Positions 14,841 to 28,936 of a stretch of DNA of 64,000 bases are shown piece by piece. Within the stretch, counting starts at the first letter, position 1. Each line of letters starts with the position of its first letter. The notes under the pieces were generated by a model. It searched no databases. It was not told where the DNA came from and was given only the letters and a program-made list of their open reading frames with translations. This DNA comes from Isoetes taiwanensis (lineage: Eukaryota > Streptophyta > Lycopodiopsida > Isoetales > Isoetaceae). Both the position numbers and the translations under genes were made by a program. The stretch spans positions 1,224,182 through 1,288,181 of the forward strand of contig JAJEKV010000080.1 in assembly GCA_021234155.1 (NCBI GenBank), written 5' to 3'.

Positions 14841-15960
14841 AATGTCGTTGTACATAGATCGTGCTAGGTCTAAGGCCCGTGAGATGCACCAAATGCATCC
14901 TCTGTACTTTAACGAGGGGCCTCCATCTACCGGAATCCACTCCTCTCGCAATATTCGAGGAAGATGGTTCAAGGAGAGTGGCTCACAGCTAGAGTACCCT
15001 GGGAGGAGAACAGTAGCGCGCAAGAGGTTGTAGAGAATGCAAGCCTTGGCTTCCTTCTGCGGGTTTCGTAATAGAGAATTTCCACCTACCGAGCCCCTCC
15101 CTTCATTCTCTAAGATGAATTCAACAGAGCGCTCGACCGCAGCCACGGCGAACGAGAATTTGCTCGCCAGGAGAGGATTCGACTCAGCGAAGTCGAAGCG
15201 ATCGTTATTGTGAGCCTATATTTCGACTGCAAGTCGAGAATGCTCTTAGCCATCGAGAACCCCATGGTACACATGGAGTGCCTGCTATAAGGTATCTCAC
15301 TGCAGCCGTGAGAATGTATACGTAAAGAAGCTCGGTGGTTTCGTGGTTGTTGTAGAGGCCTCCACCCAATCGAGCCCATCCTTCGCAATATTCACGAAGA
15401 TGGTTCGGCGGTCTGACGGGTAGAGGCTACATCGCTAATTCGCCACGTAGAGAATTGGTTGTTAAGAGTTGGCCCGGCAGATACCGTTCCACTTCCTTCG
15501 TGAATGTCCGAGGAAGAAGGAGAGTGGTTAAGATCGTTCGTGCCAGCTCTAGAGTACTGTTTACGCCTTCGACTCAATGAAGTCGAGAAAGTCTAGTCGC
15601 CGCAGGCCTCCACCCACGGCGCCAAATTCTCTTCGCAATATTCCATCAGCATGGTTCGGTTGAGTGACTGTGATCGTGGGAGGCACTGCTGACCGCATAA
15701 AGGGCCACGACAGTAGACATTCTACCACGAAATGAAGGCCGCAGCGAGCGAAAAGAATGTGAAGACATTGGGTAGTCAGGTGTATCCTGAACGCGTAGTC
15801 GAACTAACCTACCAATAGTCCAGAAAGTGTGGTTTCTCTCAAGCGAAGTCGAGTTCCACCGCCGAAGCCCAGAAGTTATTAGCTTTGTACTTCCGGATCG
15901 CTGGTGAATAAGCATTAACTCGCCACCCCATGCCCCCAGTTGGAGGATGGCGCCGTGAGT
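14840..15960. repeat. Decayed tandem repeat cluster
   Basis: A composite motif recurs three times: GCCTCCAYC, then about 25-30 bases, then CGCAATATTC, then GAAGATGGTTC or a variant. The CGCAATATTC anchors lie near 14,950, 15,388 and 15,632. Around them are palindromic words such as TCGACTCAGCGAAGTCGA (15,179-15,196) and related forms near 15,569 and 15,843. Spacing is irregular, so this is an old, indel-ridden array rather than a clean satellite. No protein signal is seen. Confidence 0.5.
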
Positions 15961-16165
15961 TAGAAATGCAGATGCAAGCAATTCCTATTCTTAGTTCTCG
16001 AGAAAAACATTCTAGTTATGCCCCTATGAAACATTCTTAGACAGCTTAGCCATATCTTTTGTGAATCTCTTCGCACGCTCGCAATATCTTATATTTCCTA
16101 ACACTGCCTCTCGGCGAGTGACATCTCTGCTGTTTGTTACTACTCTAACCACTATTCTCACCGCA

Positions 16166-16295
16166 GTAAAAACAAAACAAAACAAAACAAAAACGTAAAA
16201 CAACATGTGCTGAAAATGATAACAGAGATTAATGATTAATGAGAAAAACAGAGAACAAGGAGATACGGAGATTAATGAGAAACAGAGAACAAGAT
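16166..16295. repeat. AAAAC microsatellite and short tandem duplication
   Basis: A run of AAAAC-type repeats lies at about 16,167-16,194. It is followed at about 16,225-16,295 by a tandem duplication with a period near 45 bases; each copy contains GAGATTAATGA and ACAGAGAACAAG. Simple sequence, no gene. Confidence 0.7.
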
Positions 16296-16299
16296 GCAG

Positions 16300-19200
16300 A
16301 AATTAGATAAAGGGTATGAGGTCATGTCATACCCCGAAGATTTGCTGGATGAGGAGGAGGCTTCCGTGGTTCGATTCCATGTGTGGTATAGTCGTTTCGC
16401 AGTTGAATAAGGATTTGCCTGGCCGTAAATGTATCGTGGATTAATAAGAGCCTCTAACAACGTATCATAAGTAAAAATGCAAAGAAAGGACTTACGTAAA
16501 ACTAAAAAGCAAAGATCTAAAAGGGCCCATTTTCCTTCAGCAAGAACGCCGACTCAATCCGCTACGTAGAACTTCAAGGCTGAAGCCGCCCCGATCCGGC
16601 CGACTGGCCATAAGATGGCCTTCGAATGGTTTCCTGGCTCGATCGATCACTGACTAAAAAGCGCGCCTTTAAGGAAAAATACAGAGTTCTCGAAGAGGAT
16701 CGAGAAAAACAGGGGAGGAAGAATGGTCTGGGAGAAGAGGGTGCGCTTAATTATGGTCGACCCCTAACCTCGTAAAGTGCATTAATAAACTTCATTACGG
16801 CAGGGCCATGCCTCCATGACGCAGCAAGAGGAAATGACATGGCCACGCTTCTTACTCGAGGAGGTGCCACGGCCAGACAAGATATGAAAGGTTAGGTTAT
16901 ATGTTTATATATGTTACCTTATATATTTAATATGGTTTCAATGGTTGAATAGTTTCAATGGTTATATGTTTACTGAGCTACATATGGTTTAGAATGAGTA
17001 TGATTTAATATGGTTATATTTAATATGTTTGTATGGTTTTATAAGGGTTCATATACCGGTAGTTTAGCCATGGTTTTGCATGTGTGAGCTTTTTCATTCA
17101 GGAGCAGATATAAAATGGAGCTACAAAGTCCAACAGAGGCCATTGCCCTAGGCTCCAATGAGTAAAGAAGGCCCGTTAAAATCTTGCAAACTGCATCGTG
17201 ATTTGGCAGAGGGCATAATAACCGGCAGCTTGATCCATTTGATAGTGTGAATGATGAGAGGCCGAGATGAACATCTTGGATGGTACTGCAGCCTTTATTC
17301 AAGTTGATACAATCATGTCCTAGGGAAGCTCTGATTTGTGATTGTAGTGCCTGTGTGGCTACCGGAGTCCCAAGCTCAGCTTGAGATGGCCAATTAGATA
17401 TATTACACACAAGAATGGTGATAATTTCATCGCCCTATCGAATCCAATACATTAACTTCAAGGCCCACCCAAGGCCATGTGGAAGATTGCGGTCAACAAT
17501 GAGCATCCTTTGATCACAAGGAAGAGACGCCATGTCTTCATAAAAGGCGCTCAAGGGTGCCCAAGAGGCCTAGAAAGGATGGAAAGTATGGCACCAACCG
17601 TGAGAAAAACCCGAGGCAATTAGGGGACAAGAGTGTTGCAACCTAGATTGTAATAAAGGCAAGACAATGTGGATGACTCGTGCGCATAAGGTCCCAATAC
17701 ATCGACGCCTTCCAAAAGATAGATTAATTTCTATCATTCCTTGTGTAGGAATTCCAAAATGGTATGATGAAACACGTGACTACTACTATATCAATTGAGG
17801 GCATGAAGGTATGTATGAGAGCATTGAGATGGATTCTTGGGGTGAGCAAGTCTTCTACTCATGATAATCGAGCAGGTTAGAAAAGGGTACGCTTTGTTCC
17901 AACATGGTAAATGCACTCACTTTGTCCTAGAGCAAATACCTCAAGGCCATTGCAAAATTTCGAAAGAGCTTTGTGGATACATGTTCCAATCTATGCCCCA
18001 CGCTTCCGGCGGTGGAACGAGCACTGTGCGAGTGGCAGAGGTTTATCACAACACTATATCCAAAAAGGAGTGCCTTAAGGAGGTCAACTCCATCCCCGAA
18101 ACTACCGGAGGTAGGCCTCTTTCAATCACATTTCAGTTAAAGCTATGGAGCACTCACTTCTCGACGCGGAGTGTCCTACAAATACATGCCATTCTCAAAG
18201 TGCAGTCACTGCATTCAACTCATGATACACTTGCATCAATCATCGCAATAGAGAAAGAAAGAATGGCAATTTCGAGCAATTTGCGGTGATCACCAAAGGG
18301 ACCAAATATCATGTAGACAGCTTGCATTGGCAATACATCGATGCAGCCGCATTAAATTTTTGTGGCATCCATGATAAGATGGACTAACACAAGACTTTCT
18401 TTGCCAAAGCTAGATCCTTTACCCAAGCATTGTCAAAACGCTGATGAAAGTAAGTCCGCGGTATTACCGCGAACCGAACATATGGTCATTTTGTGCTTGA
18501 TCTATGGAGAGATGATCCAAACTTCCATGTGAGCTCTATTTTCAAGCGCCCGAAAATTACCGAGAAAGGATCGAGAAGGAGGAGGTATTCCCCGACTCCA
18601 TTTTGAGGCTTTGATGGATGATCAACCGCTTTGTTACCAAAGCGATAAAAGCCTACATCCAAGGTGCTCCAGTGAATCAAGGAGGACTTACGATTTCCTT
18701 ACCGGTGAAACCACGCCTCGAGAGCTACGTGCTTGACAACCTGTTGGAAAGAAAACAAGAAATGATGGATGTTCGGGGCTGTCACTAATGCCAGTTGGAG
18801 TATTCAAAGTTGCAGGAAAGTGGATTCATGATGGTTGGGCATACGCATGATGATATAGGGACACTCGAACTTTCTCCACCAAGCTCAAGAGAGAAACGCG
18901 GACCACTCTCCCAACTAATGGATGTGTTTGAGAGCCGATTGACCCCCAACCCAATGGCTTTCGATACGGTAGTTGCGCATCGAAATCATTTGTAGAAGGA
19001 TACTTCTGCTAGATGGTAAGGACCAAATTGACAGACACACAAAAGCCACTTCGCCAAGTTTTGGGTTAGGGATGGAATACCAATCATGCAATATAAGTGG
19101 AGACCGTGTGACAAGTTGTGGATGCCCGCAGTACGCGTATCAGCAGCAAAGGGTGCCGCTGTGAAGTTCTCATTCCTAAAGGGCAAACAAACCACTACCT

Positions 19201-20700
19201 CCCTTCACCAAACACCTACTAACCGTGAAGGCACCGCATTTACACCATCGGATATGTTCAAATGGAAAGCACACCTCCAATTTAAGAAAAATCAAATGGA
19301 CTCCTCAACGCACCGGAGCTGCCAAGGCTTAGAACCGAATGCCTACGTGGGAGGGAGCTAAGAGACTGGCCTCGCCAGAGTCAAGATGTGGAGGGCCCCT
19401 CAAGGTGCAGCACGGGTTTAAGAATGCTCACCAACCAAACAAGGGTTCCAAGTGGTTTGTGGGGAAGGCGCCCCAAAGCCGGCGGTTTGATTCTCAGTGG
19501 GACTTTGGTACATCAAGGAAGGATACTTTGTGCTGTAAGGTCTCATGATGAGGATCGGGTCCAATATATTAGGTGCACTCTCACAAACCAAATCAGTTCG
19601 AGTGGAGAGGAGCTAAGCATTCCCGGATTCCAAATTCACATTGGGAGCCCATTGGGAGACACACAAGAAGGGCAACTTGGCTACACTACACCACGAGAAG
19701 AAGTGGAGGGCAATTATACGAATTTCAAAGGAGGGAATTCTCAGAGTAAAAGGTCATATCCAAGTTCTCACGTTGTAAAGGACAACACACACAAGATCCC
19801 AAGAAGGGAGATGGACAAGGCCATGAGCAACCTCCATGCTATATCATTGTATGAGGGTATTATTGAGAAGTTTGAAAACTATCTCAACTAGTGGTTTGTA
19901 AAATTTATGAGGAAAACAAGTAACCCAATTCTATGTGTGTGTCATGTGTAATTATTCAAGCAATCAATTCAGAAATTTCTTTATGGTGTGTGAGTCCCAC
20001 TTTCAACCGAGTCCCAAAATTCAAGATTTATCCCACTTTAATTAAATAATTTAATTTGCTAGCTAAAATGAACTCCTAGACTATAGAAAACTATAAACTT
20101 TCGGGAAAACTATAGTTCCCAAACAATGCTGCCTTCCAAAGTTACAATGCTAATGACAAACTAAAGGCATTCAATTAACCACATAGACTAACCAACTCTT
20201 GTAAAGAGAACCGATGTCTTCAAACTTTTACAAGGGACTAATCACTAACAAATGCTAAACTAGATAAAGATGTAGCACAAAAATGAGTAATGCTACATAG
20301 GGCATACACTGCAAAGGCCATATTAAATATTAATGCTTCGGAAGACCAGAATAACTAAATGGCAAAGATGTTCTAACATACCGTAGCTCAAATGACCACA
20401 AAACCATGACTCTACAAGAAAGACAACCTAGAGCCAGCTATTGGATGCATCAACTCAAAGAATATGAGCACGCCTAGCTGCCACAGCCAACATAAGATGA
20501 GCCATGAATAATAGCAAACCCTAAGGCCATCCTGAATGTGTGGGTCAACGAAAAACAATACTAGTCAGACAAGGGTCTAGAAACGCCAATGCTCGTGCCC
20601 TACAAATATGTGATAGACACGCATAAGAAAATCCAGACCTTTTATGACTAGGTCGCTCCACATAAAAAAAGGCAGCTTAGATAGATACAACACCTATTCT
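16300..20700. other. Intergenic DNA, no gene recognised
   Basis: An AT-rich low-complexity block occupies about 16,890-17,045, with repeated ATGGTTATAT-like words. Frames at 17,861-18,289 (142 aa) and 19,388-19,891 (167 aa) are open on plus but match no family that I know. They could be debris of a gag-like region, which I cannot show. No LTR pair or terminal repeat was found. Confidence 0.4.
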
Positions 20701-23700
20701 TTGTAACGCGAGTGTTGGTGCGCTACGTTCCGGTTACGGTATTACGCTGAGGATCGCGGTTGTAGCCAGTGAGTCCGGTAATCCAGTGGTTGGTTGGCAG
20801 GCCTAGGATGATCCCTGCGACGGGTTAGGCTGACTGGTTGCCCCAGGGTCACGAATCGTATGGCTCCCCTGCGCCACTCTTCCAAAGATTTGAGAGGATA
20901 CGACTAAAGGCGCCCGAAAATCGCCAAAATGCGATGCATGAGCGTCGCGGCGATAAAGAGGCACCCGCACCATGAGGGCGATGGCCACCTTCGTGAAAAT
21001 TTCGCCGGGCGGCCCCAAACAAGGTGATTGAGCTGGCTACATCGTGTCCGTTTGGTCCACCGAACATCCGTCTTGGCCAGAGCGAGGTGAGTTGTGGATG
21101 ACTATGCGCACGCCGCAGATGGAGGCGATACGAAGGAGGGGCACGAGGATAGGCAAATCGAGGCGATTAGCAGGCAGAAGGATGCTTGTTTGGCTGCGGT
21201 GAAAGTAGATGGAAATGGTCTTTTGCGCATGCGGCGGTTACCTGCGAATGCGTGCGCCACCGAGAACTGCCGAAGCCATGACCGCTTTCACCATCGAGGG
21301 GTGGTCCATGCGGCATCTGAGCGCTGAAACTGCAAAAGCATTGGAATGACCGCGTCTTTGCGTGGGACTCCCGCGAAGCTACGAGGCCCATAAATCATAT
21401 GGCCAATGAGCCGGTTAGGCGGGGCGTCATATACCGTCTGATAATGCTTGAGGAGGATGTGGCAGCGGCATGCAGAGGATACCGATGGAAACCTAAAAAT
21501 TAAGGTCGGATGGAGAATGGCGTTGTCCTAGGGGTACATATTGTGATGATGCTTTCCATGTTTTTGTTGTTCAATGATGTTGTCCCAGCGGTTATTTCAA
21601 TAAGGGTCTTTCATCGATCTCACCACATTACACCATGTACCGAAGCGGCGGTTTGAGTACAGATGGGGAAAGCCTGAAGCCGGGATTGTGATTGGAAAGC
21701 TTAGGAAGGTGATTTTTTTAAAACCACTTGGAAGTCCATCTTTACCGACCGCGGAAAAACCATGGATCGATCATCCAAAGATAAACGGGATGTTGGAAGT
21801 AGCGTGAGATGGACCCGTGGCCGGTTGAGCCATGAATTCAACCGGCCACAATCGGCGGAAGTTCCGTATGCAGAGGCGATTGTCACGAAGTGTGTGAGGT
21901 TCCAGTCTTTTATCTTTGTCTGTGGCGTAGAAGCCGAGGGCATGGTAGGCGCACCTTGAATATATAGCGTCTTGTGTTTTGAAGCGGATGGGCACCATAA
22001 TCGGGCCTGATCAATCACCACCGTGACATGGGCGAAGGCTGTGAAGGCCAGCTATCCGCGGAGAGTGCGTGTCCGGAAGACCACATTGTTAAGGTAAAGC
22101 GGTGAAACGGTATCTTGAGCACACAATGATTACATATAAACGATGGAGAAGCGACACTCATGGTTAAACAAGCGAGGTTGCGCGAACGAAACTGCTTACC
22201 ATGTTCCATCGCGAAAAGCGTTACGTAACAAAAATACTTCTTTACCCGCGTAGAAGGAGCTGTTGAAGAGGGCGTGGCTACTGCGTCCCCGTAGAAGTTG
22301 ATATGAGCAGAACCCCTGGCGTACACCGGCGGTTGGCACAATTTCAACTTAAATGCGGGAGAAAACCACATCATACAAAGGGTGAGGTGCAAAAGCGGCG
22401 TTGCTTCCGCCACATGTGGCAAACTGGCCCCGGGAGCAAACATCGACCCGAAGGCGATGTAGGTGCCGAATCCGCGATTGGCGAATGGGGCGGTGTGGGA
22501 TGAGTAAATGGCAACGACGCCTAAGCGGATGTTCAACCATGCGAATGTGAATCGACAAACTATGTGGAGCATAGCAGAAAGTTCGAAAGACCGGCCCACC
22601 ACTGCCCGATTGCAAGGTCAATATAAGGATGGCCTGCGCTAGTGTCCCACTCTCATATAAGGCTTTTGGGGCGGGACCTTACCTGCTGAGGCACAATCTC
22701 TTGACTTCGGTCGCGAAGATGGGTGAAAATTCACGGTGGGGGTCCTACTCTTTCGTATTTTACGTGCTTACGTCTGTCGCCAACCACGGCCAGATGTTTT
22801 TACGTCCCGGTACGGTATGGGCGTTGCCAGCACCGTTTGCATATCAGGAAGAGACATGCGGGTGCTCACTCGCTTATCCGGTCGCTTACCGCGATAACCC
22901 CAGCCATTAAGCCTCGAAGATGCCTACAGAGCGTGTCCGGCTATACATGTAAGCCCGGAAGTCGAGTCCTTGGTTTGAGATTTTCGGCACATGAAAGTCG
23001 CGATATTGTGATTGTCCATGCCCATCTTTGTGCATTTTTGACATCACATAGCGGGGAAGTTACTTCCTTAGCGACCACCGTATTTGTTCAATGGTATTCG
23101 AGCCAGGCAATTCATTAAGCCCTTGCCTCAAGGCCGCTCGTGACGGCGTCCATGCTAGCTGCTAGCGGTGGGATGTCTGCGTTGCTCATGGCCAGAACAC
23201 CAATGCTATGCGAGCCGCCATGCAAATCGCGATGCTCTTGACCGGCGGAGGTGTGACGCGATTTCCAAGTACGCTTGAGGCGGTCCGGTCCCATAGAGGA
23301 GCGGCGGCATTCCGCGTCTACCATGTGGGAGGTATGGCTTTACGGCGGGGAACATGCAGCGGTGGAGTCCACGGATGGCGGCGCAAGGAGCCACGGTAGC
23401 GGACGGCAACCGACCTGTACGCGCCGGGCCGAGGGGCCGGTGGAGGCGATGGGTTACAACAATTTTAAGTAGTGTACCAATTCTGCGTTATAATTTTGGG
23501 TTACCGGTAAGCTTAACCTGCTACGTTACGATTACCCGCTAACGGTGACCACCGACCCTGACCGTTGCCGGTACACCCTACAATAAAGCGACGGCAGGCT
23601 ACTAGGCCGCTCATTCATGTCGCCGCGTCTTTTAGCGGGTGTACGGGCACAACTAATTGTAGCTTTAATTGCATCCAGAGCCTCGTCCGCCCTGCGATAT

Positions 23701-25950
23701 CGCCGCGAGCTGTAGCATGATGAAACCAATATGCATCGCGCGGGAATTGTTATCGATCGTGGCGGGCGCTTGCACATGGCCGGATACGGCAGCGTCTGTA
23801 GCCCCGAGAATATTACCGTGGTGCCCCAATGCGCTCGAAGAATAATGGATTCTTGAAAAGACACCGCGGTGGGATACATTCAAAAGGAGCACATAGTAGC
23901 ATGAGGCAAACGAAAGCCTCCTGCGTAGGCGAGGAGATGCGTTGAAAGAGCGAACTTAGAGCTCTTGGCCGTGTAGGAGAAGGTTATTGATACCACTACA
24001 TGATGTCTCGTCGTCTCAGGCTGACGGTGATTAGTCAGCGTCATTATGAGGATAATGAGCATCAATGGCACTTGCGGCAATAGCGCGTATGAATTTTATG
24101 ATATACGTACCAGGTGAAACTAAAGCAAGCGCTTACTTGCCATTGACGATGGGCATGGGAGTGACCGAGCGTTGCCCGTCGGGATGCTGACGAGGGAAGA
24201 AGAGGTGGAGCGCCTCCCTCGAGGGGAGACACGTTGTGTGTGCGGCGGGCGAATAGAGTGGTACACCGGGTCCACCATCAACAACTTCAGCGATGCTGCC
24301 CGGGTAGCGCATGTGACTATGAGCACTACGCATGGAACTCCGGTGGTTGGGTACGACATCATTAGATACAAAATAAAGCGGACCGCATTACCTCTCCGCC
24401 GACGCACTTCGTGCTTAATGTCCCTCTCCCCTTTGTCCATGGTGTGCAGAAGCCTCGATAAGGTCAACGGTGAGTTACCTTGCGCTTGGCCTTGCGGCCC
24501 TCTTAAAGACCGGGTGGCGGCCTCAGAAGCGCCCTCACCAGCGGCCAGCGGCGGCCGAGATGCTGGTAATGTGGCTTTGGCGGTAGAGGTGGGTGAACAC
24601 CCTAACCTCCTCGAGAGGTGAAAGGCTGCGGCTGGCCGAGGATACACCAAAGTGCACTCAGGAGCTGTCTTGCGAATCTTACGTGCATTTGGGACATCAA
24701 TGGTACACACGGGTAGCTCGAGATGGTATTACTGTCAAACTCTCAAGGTGGTATGAAAGCAGCGGGCTTCGGTCTCTCATCCATGCCTGATTCCCTGACA
24801 TTGTGATGCGGAAATGGCGAAGGCCAGTGTGTGCCATACGGGTGCACCGCCATTGCGGTCCTCACTATCGTCGAACTTACTTGACCTGAAGTGGTCAGCC
24901 ATCCCTGCGCAAAAGCGCCCTATGGAAGGTGGGGTGGCCGCCAGCGAATCGTGGAAACTGAGGCGTGTCCATGAAAGTCACAACGTGCGGCGTAGCTACT
25001 CGGCTGGAACTTCGTCGTAGCCGACTGTCCACCAATTCACTGCTCGCGATTGGGCGTGGGGATCGATAGGAGTGTGGGCGGCTGCCGGAGACTCTGCCAG
25101 AAGAACTTTGTGAAGATGGACCCTCTTAAGTAACGAAGGCGCCCGGTATCGAGGAGCTTCGGCTAGCGACTCTGCTACGTGGAGCAACCCGACCATCCCA
25201 CCATGCAATGGCCGGTCATTTGAAGGAGCATGTCGCGATCACGTCACCTCCAGGACTCCACTGGCGCTTCCGTCGCTCTAATGCAACCTTCGCCAAGGGC
25301 TGCATCACCAGCGCTCCGCTGATGGCGTGGCGGCCGTGAACATGGCGTCAGGGCCCTCCGGAAAGGCCTCAAAGGCATTACTCCCCAGGAGTTAGAGACA
25401 TATTTGTAGCCGCATTGTTGTTGCGCCTTCGCCGCCTGGCTACTGTCTTCGCGGCGGCCTCCAACATGCAGCGACTTTGGCGGAGATCTTCTCGGCGTTT
25501 AGGCGCCCTCTCGCTGGAATACCACCTACGCATCTGGCGGTGTGTGACCCGTGGCAGATATGCGATGCGGTGGGCCGCAAAGATCTGAGTCAGCGTACGG
25601 TGGTGTATGCTCGAATCACTTGGCGTCCAGAATCCGGTCCGCGGCATTGTTATCGTCGGCAGTGATTGCACCGGTCGCATTATAAATCCACCCATTTAGC
25701 ACTTAATTGTTTGGGACAGGCGCTCTTTCTGGCGACACGTGACCTGCGGACTGAGCAAAATGCCATGGTATTCCACGCCGCAAAGCAAATACGGTTAACA
25801 GCACACAACAAACTGGCCGGGTTGGACAATGGAGTTGATTACCATTCTATAATGCTACGGAAATCGTCAGGAGAAATGGCGCCCGCTTCTGTGGTAGGGG
25901 GGCGCCCTCCATGCCAAGCTGGTGGGTGGCATCACGAATAAGAACATGGT
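20700..25950. other. GC- and CpG-rich stretch without recognisable genes
   Basis: Base composition shifts near 20,700 to a clearly more GC-rich and CG-dinucleotide-rich sequence and returns to AT-rich near 25,950. Long frames are common (for example 22,015-22,602 and 24,120-24,710 on minus, each about 195 aa), as expected in GC-rich DNA. I find no catalytic motif, zinc finger, transmembrane pattern or splice structure. It may be a degenerate element or a region with consensus errors. Confidence 0.4.
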
Positions 25951-26739
25951 TCTCGGCGGATCTCGAATAGATGTCGAGGTACGAGGGTGAACATTAGCAT
26001 AAGCACAGTACAAACTATTGATGCATTGGAGTCTTCACAAAAACACAAATAGAACAAATAGCATTTGAATCCAATCCAAATCCATATGCTTTGTGCCCCA
26101 TGCTGGTTGTCATGTCCCAGCCTTAATGTGTGTGGTTTTGCAGCCCCAGCTGGCTTCAATCCCAACCCTAACCCCAGCAGGGCACCGAACCCTAGCACGA
26201 CCCTAGCCTAACCTAGCCCACATCCATATATAAGTCCATCCCCTCGATCCTCCTCCTCCTCTCAGGTCTAGCCTCCCTCCTCCTCCCTCCTCCTCCTCTC
26301 CAATCTTCTTGCCCATCTACGTTATAATGAATTGGGCATTTTAAGACCACACAGTGATGTGTCCCTTCAAAGTGACCTGCCTCCTCTTCCTCCAAGGGGG
26401 CGTCTCCAGGCCTCCTCCTCCTCACACACCATGAGGTGATCCCCACAACTGCTCTGCTCCTTTCACCATGAATGCGCCCAAGGATGAGTGAAAGGGGCTT
26501 GACCTTGGCGTCACGGTTCCATTGACGGCCCCGGTAGAATGAAACACCGCTTGAGCAAACCTAAAGATGAAAGCGATGCGGAATAATATTGATACAAGTG
26601 GTTGCATCAGTATGCATCCTGACATGGACAAAATGGGTGTATAATTTTTTGTTGTTTTGAATGGAAATAAGTAATGAATTCAATATCTTTAATGATACGA
26701 TCGGTAAATCCAAGTACGGTAGAATCGGTATGTTTCCCA

Positions 26740-26835
26740 TTGTATCAACATCTATCAATATCAATATGTTTCTAATGATTATCAAGCGGTATCAATATGT
26801 ATCAATATCAATATCTTTCTAATCAATAGAAATTC
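26740..26835. repeat. ATCAATAT-rich tandem duplication
   Basis: Two adjacent blocks of about 45 bases each contain TATCAATATCAATAT followed by TTTCTAAT. Simple-sequence expansion in an AT-rich setting. The upstream stretch at about 26,245-26,300 is a CT-rich tract. Confidence 0.6.
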
Positions 26836-28936
26836 AGAAAAAAAAGAGCACCAAATCACTATAGCTTGGAACCTTGAAGTTGGCCGGACCGGCGGGTTGA
26901 AGCGGATGGCGTGAGCAAAATATGAAATAAATGTTGGCTCAAACCGAAGGGTTGGCAAGCGAACCAAAATTCCCCTTCCTCCACTTGAAATATTAGAAAA
27001 TTTCGATTGGCACAGGAATTAAACTGAAAATTTGATTGGCCTAGGAATTGTGTCGAAAAAATTACGGGTTACAGCGAACCGGTATACGGCAAGCTGGCGG
27101 TGATGTGGCGCGATTAGACGGGGCCGTAGGCCGAATACGCGTACACAGGCACCCGTACTAACACTGGCTTTACTTGCGTGAGGTATCACCGCCCGACTGA
27201 CAGCAGGGGTTACGCCAAGCGAACCCGATTATATATATATATGATCTTTAACCGCCCACGACCGTCAAACCGCGACCTGCGTCAGACCATGCTAAACTAA
27301 CGGGTTACAGTTGCGGCAAACCGATTGAGTAAGCGCCTCATACAAGCCAACTAGACTTCGCCCAGAGTTCGCATGGAATCACGGGTTCATGGCGAATTTC
27401 ACGGTTACGCTCAGCGGTGCATTTTGCCCTCCGGGCTCCATTCGGGGCCGTCCAGCTGCCAGAACATTCGTTATTTTAAAGGTATTTTCGGTCAAAGATG
27501 CATACCCATTGCATCATTATGTTGCATTCAAAATGTCACGAAACATATTGCCGGTAGATCAACAACTCATCATATTTTGACGCATTTCTCGACTTCCCGT
27601 CACTGCCCAGAATTCAAATAGACCAAGTTGAGGATTTCATGCGAGGACATTGTTCTTCAAAATTAAAAAGTTACCCGAAAAGGTGTTGTTTAGGTACATC
27701 TAAGGGTTGTCAAAGCTTGGCTTTCTTTTTGTGTGACTTAATGTAGTTTTTATCTTTCTAGATTGTCGGCATAGTTCATGACAACTATAACTCCAAGAAA
27801 TTATGCGCCATTTATGGTTTGACAACAAAGTCAACTCACCTTTCGGTTTATAAGGTATGAATCGATCTATGTTTGCGTCCCTGACATGTCGAACATAGAT
27901 ATAAATATCTGACGCACGAGTTTTGTCGCCTCGAGTCAAAAACTCCACGATGTGTCACTAAGATGGCAGGTCGGTGAATGAATCGTGAATATGATACGAC
28001 CAAAACTGGCCAATCTTTGTCAAATGGGTGACATCGATGAAGAGACTTCCATACCCACATGTCCTTCCGGTTAGCTACCCGGTAGGTTCAACTGCCTTGA
28101 GGACTCATGGTTGTTGAACTTACTTTACACAATTTTCATCTTTTGACCAAAATGGTGGTTGAAGTTTGCATCTTGATTGCATAAGACTAGCTTGGAAACT
28201 TTGTTTGTGCCTTATAGCGGTGCTTGTATTAATGCGGTTACGATGATAACTAGCGGTGTAGTGCAAAGCAATACATCCCTGATAAAATAAAATTATGCTT
28301 TAACGATTATAATTTGCGGTACCTGGGTGATGAAACCACCATGGAAGTGCTCCTATGTTGATTGATGTCGGCGATACCGAAAACCGCAATGTCTCCCTCT
28401 GAATGACTTGCCTTGATAAACTACGATAGAGCAACTCCTTAGATATATAGGTACGCGGCAAAAGTCCCGATTTGTAAAATAATTCTTCTGGCCTTGAACC
28501 TTGTATCGCAGCTCTCAAATACCTTGAATGGGAAAAGAGCGAGAAACCAAAAGATATCCCTCATAGTTGGAAATACGAATTCCGACGAAGTTTATAAAAA
28601 TAGGGATCGAGGGAGGAAACAGATACCTTGATTGTTCAACCGAGCTTAGGTCCGGTGGGCTTTCCAATGGCACCTAAGCTAATGCAAGACGAAGCTGGCC
28701 GGGAAGCGATGGATCACCGGGGAAAAACAAGAACCCGGTGGATGCTCACCCTACGTTTCCTATTCTATTCGTTGGGCCCTTGTTACGGTCCAAAAACATC
28801 TTGATCCACAGCATAGCCCGGCCACGGCATTTTATAGGAACAAAGGGTTTTAGCGGTCATCACCTTATCTTTTGCGGTATATTCCGGCCTTATACTTTCG
28901 ATGTATCCTAAACTCCATAAGCGGTTTGCCTAGAAC

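Noticed and set aside
22015-22602. 195-aa minus frame, and a similar one at 24,120-24,710
   Set aside because: Long frames are expected in GC-rich DNA; no domain, no membrane pattern, and several overlapping frames are equally open.
20700-25950. Bacterial contamination or horizontal transfer
   Set aside because: There are no dense, long, oriented genes or ribosome-binding patterns, and composition changes gradually into plant-like sequence.
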